A program made the translations under genes and the position numbers. The notes below the pieces were generated by a model. It did not search any database and was not told where the DNA came from. It saw only the letters and a program-made list of their open reading frames with translations. Below, piece after piece: positions 43,990 to 52,374 of a stretch of 61,017 bases of DNA; within the stretch, counting starts at the first letter, position 1; each line of letters starts with the position of its first letter. The stretch is taken from the NCBI GenBank assembly GCA_022841465.1, contig JALHRL010000021.1:13679-74695 (forward strand), written 5' to 3'. Origin of the DNA: Bacteroidia bacterium (GTDB lineage Bacteria > Bacteroidota > Bacteroidia > B-17B0 > Aurantibacillaceae).

Positions 43990-45123
43990 ATGAAAAAACA
44001 GATTATTTTATTGGGTGCAGTTTTATTAAGTGCCTCAAGCTTTGCACAAGAATGGTTATCAAATACAACAACAATTTATAACAATCCCCTTACAAAAAGT
44101 GTTGGAATTGGAACTACAACTGCAGTTGATAAGTTGCATGTAATTGGAGGGATAAGATCCTATCAAAATGGATTGGATCAGATTCAACCTCAACTTTATC
44201 TGGGCAATGGAGCTAACACGAGAGCCTTTAGTTTTCAGTTAAATTCAAGTGGTTCTTCTTTGAACTTTTGGGCTTACAATGGTTCAAGTTGGTCCAATAA
44301 GTTCACATTTAAAAATGACGGTTATTTTGGAATAAACACTCCTTCCCCAATCGATCAAATACATGTTTACCCTCAAGCAGGTGCAAGTGGAATTACCATT
44401 ACACAAAACCAATCAGGTTATCCGTCAGTATTAACTTTGCATAATGGTAATACAGGAGGCCGATCTTATTCCATGAGATCTACCGGAAGTGGTGACCCAG
44501 GTGGGATAGGTAATTTTATGATTTATGATAATGGAAACTATGTGCCTCGTTTATTTATTAAAGGCAGCCAAAATGGACAAGTTGGATTAGGAACAACCGA
44601 CCCATTTGCGTATTTTCATATTAAAGGCGCAGATCATGGGCACGGGCTAATTGTTGAACCAGGCAATACAAATGTTGCGTATGGCACACTTGTAAGAGCC
44701 AAAAACAATCTTTCAAAATCTTTTGTAGTTGAAAATAGTGTTGGTACACCCAATGAGCCATTTATTGTTTATGGAGATGGGAAGACAAGAATTGGGCCAA
44801 AAACCAACACTATTCATCCAGACGCTTTTTTAACTGTAGACGGTAAAATTGTTTGCAAGGAAGTTTACGTAACAGATCAAAATTGGGCTGACTTCGTTTT
44901 CGCAGCCGAATACAAACTGCCTTCCTTAAAAGATGTTGAAGCTTTTTACAAACTAAATAAACATTTACCTGAAATACCAAGCGCCAAAGAAGTGGAAGAA
45001 AAAGGTGTTAGTGTTGGTGAAATGAATAAACTATTACTTCAAAAAATTGAAGAGTTAACTATTTATTTAGTTGAGCAACAAAAGGAAATTGATGCTTTAA
45101 AATTAAAATTCCAATCAAAATAG
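43990..45123 (+). CDS. Secreted fibre-like protein with Bacteroidota C-terminal coiled-coil motif
   Basis: The 377-residue protein starts with a signal peptide (KKQIILLGAVLLSASSFAQ). The central part consists of beta-rich, glycine-containing segments with repeated VGIGTTTAVDKLHVIGG and LGTTDPFAYFHIKGADH patterns, the short beta-strand units seen in phage tail-fibre-like and adhesin stalk proteins. The last 75 residues carry a motif widespread in Bacteroidota (LPSLKDVEAFYKLNKHLPEI, then GVSVGEMNKLLLQKIEEL) ending in a heptad coiled coil, probably a trimerisation or autoprocessing-type tip. No T9SS tail is present, so its route across the outer membrane is unclear. It is 19 bp upstream of the M4 protease gene and probably co-transcribed with it. 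Confidence 0.7.
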   Translation: MKKQIILLGAVLLSASSFAQEWLSNTTTIYNNPLTKSVGIGTTTAVDKLHVIGGIRSYQNGLDQIQPQLYLGNGANTRAFSFQLNSSGSSLNFWAYNGSSWSNKFTFKNDGYFGINTPSPIDQIHVYPQAGASGITITQNQSGYPSVLTLHNGNTGGRSYSMRSTGSGDPGGIGNFMIYDNGNYVPRLFIKGSQNGQVGLGTTDPFAYFHIKGADHGHGLIVEPGNTNVAYGTLVRAKNNLSKSFVVENSVGTPNEPFIVYGDGKTRIGPKTNTIHPDAFLTVDGKIVCKEVYVTDQNWADFVFAAEYKLPSLKDVEAFYKLNKHLPEIPSAKEVEEKGVSVGEMNKLLLQKIEELTIYLVEQQKEIDALKLKFQSK

Positions 45124-45142
45124 TTCCCTTAAATTCAAAATT

Positions 45143-47416
45143 ATGAAACTATTTAAATTAGCAATAAGTCTTTCGTTAATGCACTATTGGTGTTTAGGAC
45201 AGACGCTTACTCCATCAACTTATGCAACTTATGATTCTACCAATCGTTTTTATGTATTTAACATTAAATTACATATTACAACTTTTACGAATCGAAATAC
45301 TACCTATTTCAATTTTCCCACCGGAACAACCTACGTTCAGGATTTTTCAACACTTATCGGTGGTGTAAACCATTACAAATTTGATCAGTTTCATAATGGG
45401 ATTAAAGTTGAAAACGGTAGTATTTACCTTAGGACAATAAATGACACTATAACTACAGGTTCAGGATTAGTCAACATCAACATTCCTAGTGTCAGTTCAT
45501 TTATTTCAGCATCGAGCGCTGTTACTGGTTTATTAAGCCATTTGAGTGCTTATAAATATAAATGGAACGATACTCTTTGGGAACAAAGTATTAAAGAAGA
45601 AAAGAACGACCCTAATGCCAGTTACTATCCCAATCCACAACTTACAATAAAAAAAACCAGCCAGTATATTTTTAATGGTTCGAGTAATTACTTTTATTGT
45701 TACCCTATAAAGATTTCTGCAATTTATAATAGAGCCGATTCTATTTATTCTGATTCAGTTTATATAGTTGATGCAATTAGTGGCAATATTTTAAATCGAT
45801 ATTCGCCCGTTTTAAATTGTTACGACCACAAATCACTAAATAGTAATATCCCAACTTGTAGTCAAAGTTGCATGGCGACAACAGTTCCTTTACACTATTA
45901 TACAAATCAAATAATTTATACCGAAAAATATTTAAGCGGAATAAATTGTACTCATAGATTGAAAGATATTTGCACTGGAACATACCTTTACGTTAAACAA
46001 TATAATTCTAGTAATAACGTAGACTTTAAAAATAATGCTAATACCTGGACAGGTGGAGGTAGTCCGTCTGATAAAGTTGGGGTAACTACAATGTGGTGTC
46101 TTCGACAAACGCATGATTTTTTTAGATTTGAATTGGGACGCAATTCCTATGACAATCAATATAGTCAGATTAAAATTATTGTTGGTTCAGCATCAAACAT
46201 TAAAACAGGATGGAATGTTATTGATGATAATATGGATGTTGGCCGCTTCAATTTAACTGCTAGTTATGAATGCGCTTTAGACATTATTGGGCATGAAGTT
46301 GGGCATGGAGTTGGAGATAAGGTTTGCTTCTTAACACAGGACGCTAGTATAGGGCCAGATGATGAAGAGGGTGCTCTAGCCGAAGGGTACTGTGATATTT
46401 TTGGTCAAGGTGTTGAACACTATTCAAATATCAACTACTCACCTGGAGGTGCAGTAGATGACTTCTATCAAGGAGGGACTCTACCATTTGTACAAAATAA
46501 ACAAAGAAATTTTTCAAGCCCTAATAGCACAGGTAATCCTGATACATACTTCGGTACTAATTGGATAACTTCTTCAGGTAATGGTATAAGTTTCGCCCAT
46601 CGTAATTCAACAGTATTAAGTTATTGGTATTATCTAATATGTAATGGCGGTAGTGGTACGAATGACATCAATAATCTCTATTGCGTTTCTCCAATTGGTC
46701 AATCCAAGGCAATAAAAATTGCTTATTTGAGCCTTTTTTACTTAGGATCAACTGCTAAGCAATACATTAATGCGCGTAACGCAACTATTCAAGCTGCTAT
46801 TCAATTGTATGGAGTTAATTCAAATGAAGTTGCTCAGATTACCAATGCTTGGTACGCAGTTGGTATAGGCAGCGTGTACAATGGTCAAATTAATATTACT
46901 AACGAAACGATTAGTTCGCCAACAACTGATTATCACTATAACTCCAGTATTAATATACAAAATGTCACAGTAACAGGTAGTGGCGAGCTAAATGTTAGCT
47001 CAAATCAGCAAATTCGCGTAACTCCGTCTTTTGCATCAAATATTGGGGGCGAAACGCATCTTTATATCGCGGCTGGATGTGAGGGTGGCGCAAGACCAAA
47101 TAATTCGAGTTCGTCACAAAATCAGGATACCACAGATAGTTCTTCTGTTATCAAGCAAAATATAGCAGACCGAAATTTAAATTTCTCAATTTCTCCGAAT
47201 CCGAGCAATGGCCTGTTTGTAGTCGAACTTGACAATAACAGAGAATATCCTACACAAATTGTTGTTCGCGACGTCCTTGGAAGAGTTGTGAAAACAATTG
47301 TCAACCCTAAGGAATATAAACAGGAAATATCACTATATAATGAAAATAATGGTGTATATGTTATATCTGTTTATTATAATGATAAAATAATAAATGAGAG
47401 GCTAATGAAAAACTAA
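45143..47416 (+). CDS. T9SS-secreted M4 (thermolysin-family) metalloprotease
   Basis: The 757-residue zymogen has a signal peptide, a propeptide-like region (about 20-210), and a thermolysin-type catalytic domain (about 250-590). The zinc motif is HEVGH (His384, Glu385, His388), and the third ligand Glu is in GALAEGYCDIFGQG. The distal ISFAHRNSTVLSYWYYLI and AWYAVGIG segments are typical of M4 enzymes. A small beta domain (about 590-660, ITNETISSPTTDYHYNSSI) precedes a type A sorting domain (ISPNPSNGLFVVELD ... INERLMKN). It should be exported, activated by loss of the propeptide, and degrade extracellular protein. Expression is probably coupled to the fibre-like gene 19 bp upstream. A strong terminator follows. 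Confidence 0.9.
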   Translation: MKLFKLAISLSLMHYWCLGQTLTPSTYATYDSTNRFYVFNIKLHITTFTNRNTTYFNFPTGTTYVQDFSTLIGGVNHYKFDQFHNGIKVENGSIYLRTINDTITTGSGLVNINIPSVSSFISASSAVTGLLSHLSAYKYKWNDTLWEQSIKEEKNDPNASYYPNPQLTIKKTSQYIFNGSSNYFYCYPIKISAIYNRADSIYSDSVYIVDAISGNILNRYSPVLNCYDHKSLNSNIPTCSQSCMATTVPLHYYTNQIIYTEKYLSGINCTHRLKDICTGTYLYVKQYNSSNNVDFKNNANTWTGGGSPSDKVGVTTMWCLRQTHDFFRFELGRNSYDNQYSQIKIIVGSASNIKTGWNVIDDNMDVGRFNLTASYECALDIIGHEVGHGVGDKVCFLTQDASIGPDDEEGALAEGYCDIFGQGVEHYSNINYSPGGAVDDFYQGGTLPFVQNKQRNFSSPNSTGNPDTYFGTNWITSSGNGISFAHRNSTVLSYWYYLICNGGSGTNDINNLYCVSPIGQSKAIKIAYLSLFYLGSTAKQYINARNATIQAAIQLYGVNSNEVAQITNAWYAVGIGSVYNGQINITNETISSPTTDYHYNSSINIQNVTVTGSGELNVSSNQQIRVTPSFASNIGGETHLYIAAGCEGGARPNNSSSSQNQDTTDSSSVIKQNIADRNLNFSISPNPSNGLFVVELDNNREYPTQIVVRDVLGRVVKTIVNPKEYKQEISLYNENNGVYVISVYYNDKIINERLMKN

Positions 47417-47427
47417 AACCTCAGATT

Positions 47428-47457
47428 AAAACCCCGCCCACCCGCGGGGTTTTTTCT
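47428..47457. terminator. Terminator between the M4 protease gene and dprA
   Basis: The 10-bp stem AAAACCCCGC / GCGGGGTTTT has a CCACCC loop and is followed by TTTTTTC. It lies 12 nt after the protease stop at 47416, and T-rich sequence on the other strand lets it also stop transcription from dprA, which ends at 47458. Confidence 0.85.
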
Positions 47458-48567
47458 TTACCCCAAAAATTCATATATCTTCCCTGGTCTGCTTTTAATG
47501 AGATTATTAAATTCTAATTGCAATAATAAAGCAGATACTGCACTTACACTCATTTCACTGGCGTAACAAATTTCATCTATGTGTAATTGTTTCTTTGTTG
47601 TAAAACTAGAAGCTATTTTTTGCTCCTCTTCACTTAAACTAATTATTAAAGGAATTTGTTTTCTCTTTTTTTTCTCTTCCTTTTTTAACCAATTCATGGC
47701 GCTTAATAAATCTCCGGCATTTTCAATCATGGCCGCTTTATTGCTTTTTATTAAACCATTACATCCTTCACTTAACTTATCAGTTGGCCTTCCCGGAAAA
47801 GCAAACACATCTTTATTATAGCTCGATGCAATTGTTGCGGTTATTAAACTTCCACCTTCTCTTTTGCTTTCAATTACAACCAAAGCATCGCAAATTCCCG
47901 CCACAATTCTGTTTCGTTTAGGGAAATTAACTGCATCGGGGTTGGTGTTGCTTGTAAAATCAGTTAACATCCCTCCGTGCTTAATCATTTTCTTTGCAAT
48001 GGCAGCATGTGTTCCCGGATAAACCATGTCTAAACCGTGTGCAACAACGCCAACCGTTTGTAAAGAATTTTCCAATGCATGTTTATGCGCATGCACATCT
48101 ATACCATACGCTAATCCACTCACCACTAAAATACCACTGCCTTGTAAATCCTCCATTAGTTTTTTGGTAATTTCTTTTCCGGCATCACTAGGTGTTCGGG
48201 TGCCAACCACACTTATTATTTTTTCGCTGTTTAAGTTGGCATTGCCTTTGTAATACAAAAGCAATGGACCATCGTTACAATATTTTAAACGACTCGGATA
48301 ATCTTCATCACTATAAAACAAGGTTTTTATTTTATACTTTTCTATAAAAGCAAGTTCTTGTTCAGCTCTTAATAAAGCCTCTTTACTTTTTAAAATTGCT
48401 TTTGCAGAATTAGGACCAATTCCCGGAATTTTTACTAATAATTTTGCCTTCTCTTTAAAAACTTCACCGGCACTACCACAATAAGCCAATAAATTTTTAC
48501 CCAAAACATCTCCTATATTTGGTATTAATGTAAGTGCTATTTGATATTTCAGTTCTTCGTTTTTCAT
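47458..48567 (-). CDS. dprA: DNA-processing protein DprA
   Basis: The 369-residue protein loads RecA onto incoming single-stranded DNA during natural transformation. It has an N-terminal helix-hairpin-helix region (KIPGIGPNSAKAILKSK), the Rossmann-type DprA core (about 65-285) with VVGTRTPSDAGKEI, VVSGLAYGIDVHAHKHAL, PKRNRIVAGICDALVVIES and GCNGLIKSNKAA, and a C-terminal winged-helix domain (about 310-369). Length and domain order are normal. Other competence genes are not in the window. A partial box (GTATTTTG) is visible upstream, but it has the wrong spacing for TAnnTTTG. Confidence 0.93.
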   Translation of the reverse strand: MKNEELKYQIALTLIPNIGDVLGKNLLAYCGSAGEVFKEKAKLLVKIPGIGPNSAKAILKSKEALLRAEQELAFIEKYKIKTLFYSDEDYPSRLKYCNDGPLLLYYKGNANLNSEKIISVVGTRTPSDAGKEITKKLMEDLQGSGILVVSGLAYGIDVHAHKHALENSLQTVGVVAHGLDMVYPGTHAAIAKKMIKHGGMLTDFTSNTNPDAVNFPKRNRIVAGICDALVVIESKREGGSLITATIASSYNKDVFAFPGRPTDKLSEGCNGLIKSNKAAMIENAGDLLSAMNWLKKEEKKKRKQIPLIISLSEEEQKIASSFTTKKQLHIDEICYASEMSVSAVSALLLQLEFNNLIKSRPGKIYEFLG

Positions 48568-48658
48568 ACCTCTTTATTTACCAACAAAATACGTTGTTGT
48601 TTACTGTTTCAATTTTAAATATTCTTTACTACATTAGGAAAAATTATTCAATGTAATA

Positions 48659-51037
48659 ATGAGCAAATTTACTTGCATTTTCACTATATGTCTTGCTTTA
48701 ATTTGTAGCAATTTGTTTGCCCAACAAGAATTTGCTTATTTAAAAGGCAAAGTTACCGATATACAAACCCAAGAGGTGTTGGTTGGCGCAATTATTAGCA
48801 ATGGTTTAAAAAATGTTACGCAAAGTGATGTAGATGGTAATTTTATTTTAAAATTTAAGCCGGGCAAGCAACAAATAGAATGTAATTATACAGGATATAA
48901 AAAAATAACCGAAGTTATAATAGCAAAGGAAAATGACACTATCTTATTAAATTTTGAATTAAAAAGCAGCTCTGCTCTTGATGAGGTGGTAATTAGCGCT
49001 GGGAGGTACGAACAAAAAATTGGTGAAGTTACGGTAAGTATGGATGTAATTAAACCATCGCTTATTGAAAATAAAAACAGTACACAGCTAGATCAAATTA
49101 TGAATCAGGTGCCGGGTGTAACCGTATCTGATGGCCAGGCAAGTATACGCGGAGGAACCGGTTTTAGCTACGGTGCCGGAAGCAGGGTTTTAATGTTGGT
49201 TGATGAAATGCCAATGCTAAGTGCCGATGCAGGCGATATAAAATGGAATTACCTGCCCTTGGAAAATGTAGAACAAATAGAAGTAATTAAAGGTGCTGCC
49301 TCTGCCCTTTATGGCTCTAGTGCATTAAACGGCGTAATTCATCTACGTACCGCCTACGCAAAAGATAAACCCATTACAAACGTTACTTCGTTTTTTGGTT
49401 TTTACGATGCGCCACGCAACACTCATAAATGGTGGAAAAAAACCAGCCAGTTTCAAAAAGGAATTAATATTTCGCATGCCGAAAAAATAGACAATTTTGA
49501 TGTAGTAATTGGCGGACACATGTTTGCTGATGATGGATTCAGATACCTTGAAAATGAAACCCGCGGAAGATTAAATACCGGAATAAGATATAACTTTAAA
49601 AAAATACAAGGCCTTTCTGTTGGTGTTAATACCAATATGATGCAAACCAAAGGCGGACTTTTCTTTTTATGGCAAAGTTACGATTCTGCCTACATCCCTC
49701 AGGGAAGAGATATACAACGTTATAATAATTACCGATTAAATGTTGACCCTTACATTAATTACATTTTTGGAAACAACAATAAACTAAGCTTACGCACGCG
49801 TTATTTTAAAACCTATAATGAAAACGATAAACAACAAGGAAGTGTAGCCGATTTATATTACAGCGAATTGCAATATCAAAAAAAGTTTACAAACAATTTA
49901 AACGTATCGCTTGGTTACGTTTACATGCAACAAAATACAATTGCAGATTCGCTTTACGGTAAACATAGCGGTTATAATCACGCAGGTTATGTACAAGCGG
50001 ATAAAAGATTTTTTGATAAGCTTACTGTTTCGTTAGGTGCAAGAGGTGAGTTTTATAAATTAGACAGTGCTAAAACGGTTGGTTATTTAATTAAATCTAA
50101 TCCCAATACTAAGCTTCCATTTTATCCGGTATTCAGAGCAGGTTTAAATTATCAATTATTAGAGTACACTTATTTACGTGCTTCTTTTGGCCAAGGATAC
50201 CGTTTCCCGAGTGTTGCAGAAAAATACATTAGCACCAATGTTAGCATTCTTAAAATATTTCCAAACCAAAGTTTACAACCCGAAATTGGCGATAATATTG
50301 AAATAGGATTTAAACAAGGTTTTCAAATTGCAGGCTTTAAAGGATTTTTTGATGTGGCCGGGTTTTGGACCAGATACGACAACATGGTTGAATTTGTTTT
50401 TAACTACTATGGTACCGATCCAAATTTATCTTTTGTAGAGAAATTAAATTATTACGGTTTCCGTTCAGAGAATTTAGGAAAGGCAGATATTAAAGGGGTA
50501 GATGTTGGGGTATCCGGTACAGGTAAAATTGGTCCGGTTAACCTAACCTTGTTTAACGGATACACGTATATCAATCCAATAAAACCTGATTTTAATCCGG
50601 CTATTGATACACTAGGCCTTGAAGGAATAAATGTTTTAAAATACAGAAGTCGCCATTTATTTAAAAACGATATACAATTAGATTACAAAATTTTTTCTAT
50701 TGGATATAGTGTAAGATATCAAAGTAAAATTGAAAACATTGACAATCGATTTATTCGTCCTTTGTTTGACGAAGTGGGCAATGGTTTTGACAGTGAAGAT
50801 GCCCCAACCATTTTACCCGGATTAAAAAAGAATTTCGATCAGTTTCAAAAAAGTGTTTGGGTACATGATTTAAGATTTTCGGTACAAATTAGTAAACAAC
50901 TGCGCATTTCCTACATCGTAAATAATTTTACAAATGTAGAATATCAAGCAAGGCCCGGCGATATGAGGCCACCAACACTACACGTATTTCAGCTTAACTT
51001 TAGACCCGTTTATGCTGATAAAAAGCAAACCGAGTAA
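48659..51037 (+). CDS. TonB-dependent outer-membrane receptor
   Basis: The 792-residue protein has a signal peptide, a carboxypeptidase-regulatory-like beta-sandwich (about 25-110, with LKGKVTDIQTQEVLVGAIIS), a plug domain (about 125-235, with QVPGVTVSDGQASIRGGTGF and VIKGAASALYGSSALNGVIH) and a 22-strand type barrel (about 240-792) ending in an aromatic-rich strand. It should import a scarce ligand, driven by TonB. There is no SusD partner, so the substrate may be a metal chelate or vitamin rather than a glycan, but this is inference. It is followed 63 bp later by a GAF histidine kinase that may or may not be related. Confidence 0.88.
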   Translation: MSKFTCIFTICLALICSNLFAQQEFAYLKGKVTDIQTQEVLVGAIISNGLKNVTQSDVDGNFILKFKPGKQQIECNYTGYKKITEVIIAKENDTILLNFELKSSSALDEVVISAGRYEQKIGEVTVSMDVIKPSLIENKNSTQLDQIMNQVPGVTVSDGQASIRGGTGFSYGAGSRVLMLVDEMPMLSADAGDIKWNYLPLENVEQIEVIKGAASALYGSSALNGVIHLRTAYAKDKPITNVTSFFGFYDAPRNTHKWWKKTSQFQKGINISHAEKIDNFDVVIGGHMFADDGFRYLENETRGRLNTGIRYNFKKIQGLSVGVNTNMMQTKGGLFFLWQSYDSAYIPQGRDIQRYNNYRLNVDPYINYIFGNNNKLSLRTRYFKTYNENDKQQGSVADLYYSELQYQKKFTNNLNVSLGYVYMQQNTIADSLYGKHSGYNHAGYVQADKRFFDKLTVSLGARGEFYKLDSAKTVGYLIKSNPNTKLPFYPVFRAGLNYQLLEYTYLRASFGQGYRFPSVAEKYISTNVSILKIFPNQSLQPEIGDNIEIGFKQGFQIAGFKGFFDVAGFWTRYDNMVEFVFNYYGTDPNLSFVEKLNYYGFRSENLGKADIKGVDVGVSGTGKIGPVNLTLFNGYTYINPIKPDFNPAIDTLGLEGINVLKYRSRHLFKNDIQLDYKIFSIGYSVRYQSKIENIDNRFIRPLFDEVGNGFDSEDAPTILPGLKKNFDQFQKSVWVHDLRFSVQISKQLRISYIVNNFTNVEYQARPGDMRPPTLHVFQLNFRPVYADKKQTE

Positions 51038-51050
51038 GTTTTAACTAAGT

Positions 51051-51058
51051 TAAATTTG
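51051..51058 (+). promoter_or_regulatory. Possible -7 box for the GAF histidine kinase gene
   Basis: TAAATTTG matches TAnnTTTG exactly and lies 42 nt before the ATG at 51101, longer than the spacing seen for other boxes here. A second near-match, TAATTTTA, lies closer to the start. Confidence 0.35.
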
Positions 51059-51100
51059 TTTCTTAGCTTAATTTTTTTAATTTTAATATAAAATTAAACC

Positions 51101-52252
51101 ATGTTAAGTAAGGATATTAACTTACTTGAGGAGCTGGATAGCATCTCAAAAGTACATGTGCTTAACAGGCATGATGTTGATCAAATTATGATTGACTTTG
51201 CCAAACGTATATTACCTGCATTAAAGATTGAACGAACTAATGTTTGGTTATTTAATCCTGAAAAAACGGCGCTCATTTCCATTGGTGAATACGATTCAAG
51301 AACACAAATATTCAGCAAAAACAGTGTTTTAGATCAGTGGAAATACCCTATTTACTTTGATGGATTAAGAGAAAATAAAATAATATTAGCAACTGATATT
51401 TATTCTCATCCCTTAACAAAAGAGTTAAATGAAGAATATTCAAAACCAAACAATGTATGCTCTTTATTAGATATCCCTATTAGAATTAGCGGTGAACTTA
51501 TTGGTGTAATTTGTTTTGAAAAAACAGAAACTAAAAAAATATTTACCGAAGCCGAACAGAGTTTTTGTTTAAGTATTTCGTTTGTATTAGCCGCTTCTTT
51601 GGAAGGAAGGCAACGAAGAGCAGCACAAACTAAATTGGAAAAACTAATTCTTGAAAAGGAATTACTTTTACGCGAATTAAACCACAGAACAAAAAACAAC
51701 TTAGCCATTTTGGTAAGCCTAATACGCATTAGTAAAAATAAAACGAATGGCGATGAAGCAAAACGATTGTTGGAAGAATACGAACAACGTATTTTTTCCA
51801 TGCTAAAAATTCATGAATTATTGCAACAAGGTCAAAACTACAATGTAATTAATTTGGCACAGTATTTACGTGAATTAATAAACGAGTTTAGAGTAACCTT
51901 TCCGCAAATAAATCATTGTATTAAAAGTAAAATAAACGTTTTTCAATTTGCCTTATCCAGTAAAAAAGCCATTCATTTAGGAATTGTTATAACCGAAATT
52001 TTAATGAATGCCATTAAACATTCATCCGCTAATCCTGATTTTGAATTAAAGTTTGAGTTTACAGAAGAATCAGAAAATCAATTTATGCTTTTAATTGGAG
52101 ACAATGGCCCTGGATTTCATTTTAAAGAATCTACCGAAAAATCTTCGCTTGGCTTATCCCTCATTAGCGATTTGATTGAAGATTTAGGAATTAACTACAC
52201 ACTTCCCTCACCTAATAACAGTTATTACAAATTTATATTTATTAGTAGTTAA
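51101..52252 (+). CDS. GAF-domain histidine kinase of the HisKA_2 type
   Basis: The 383-residue protein has no membrane segment, so it is cytoplasmic. It consists of a GAF domain (about 10-160, with TNVWLFNPEKTALIS and LLDIPIRISGELIGVICFEK), a HisKA_2 dimerisation/phosphotransfer region (about 175-250, with LLLRELNHRTKNNLAILVSL and its phospho-accepting His), and a HATPase-like domain (about 270-383, with ITEILMNAIKHSS and IGDNGPGF). HisKA_2 kinases often phosphorylate unlinked regulators. No receiver gene is adjacent, so the partner is unknown. Its GAF domain resembles that of the membrane GAF protein at 20.7 kb. Confidence 0.85.
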   Translation: MLSKDINLLEELDSISKVHVLNRHDVDQIMIDFAKRILPALKIERTNVWLFNPEKTALISIGEYDSRTQIFSKNSVLDQWKYPIYFDGLRENKIILATDIYSHPLTKELNEEYSKPNNVCSLLDIPIRISGELIGVICFEKTETKKIFTEAEQSFCLSISFVLAASLEGRQRRAAQTKLEKLILEKELLLRELNHRTKNNLAILVSLIRISKNKTNGDEAKRLLEEYEQRIFSMLKIHELLQQGQNYNVINLAQYLRELINEFRVTFPQINHCIKSKINVFQFALSSKKAIHLGIVITEILMNAIKHSSANPDFELKFEFTEESENQFMLLIGDNGPGFHFKESTEKSSLGLSLISDLIEDLGINYTLPSPNNSYYKFIFISS

Positions 52253-52323
52253 ACAATAAGCGCATCATTGTTGGTGTCTTGTTTTTTATAGCTATCCTCA
52301 AGATATGTTTACGAATAGGCAAT

Positions 52324-52357
52324 AAAAAACCCCGCTTTTTTAAGCAGGGTTTTTTTA
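52324..52357. terminator. Bidirectional terminator between the GAF kinase and the M43 protease genes
   Basis: An A-run, CCC, C, GCTT, a TTTT loop, AAGC, A, GGG and a T-run form a hairpin with one C/A mismatch. A/T-runs on both sides allow it to act for both convergent genes. Confidence 0.8.
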
Positions 52358-52374
52358 GTTAGTATTATTATAAT

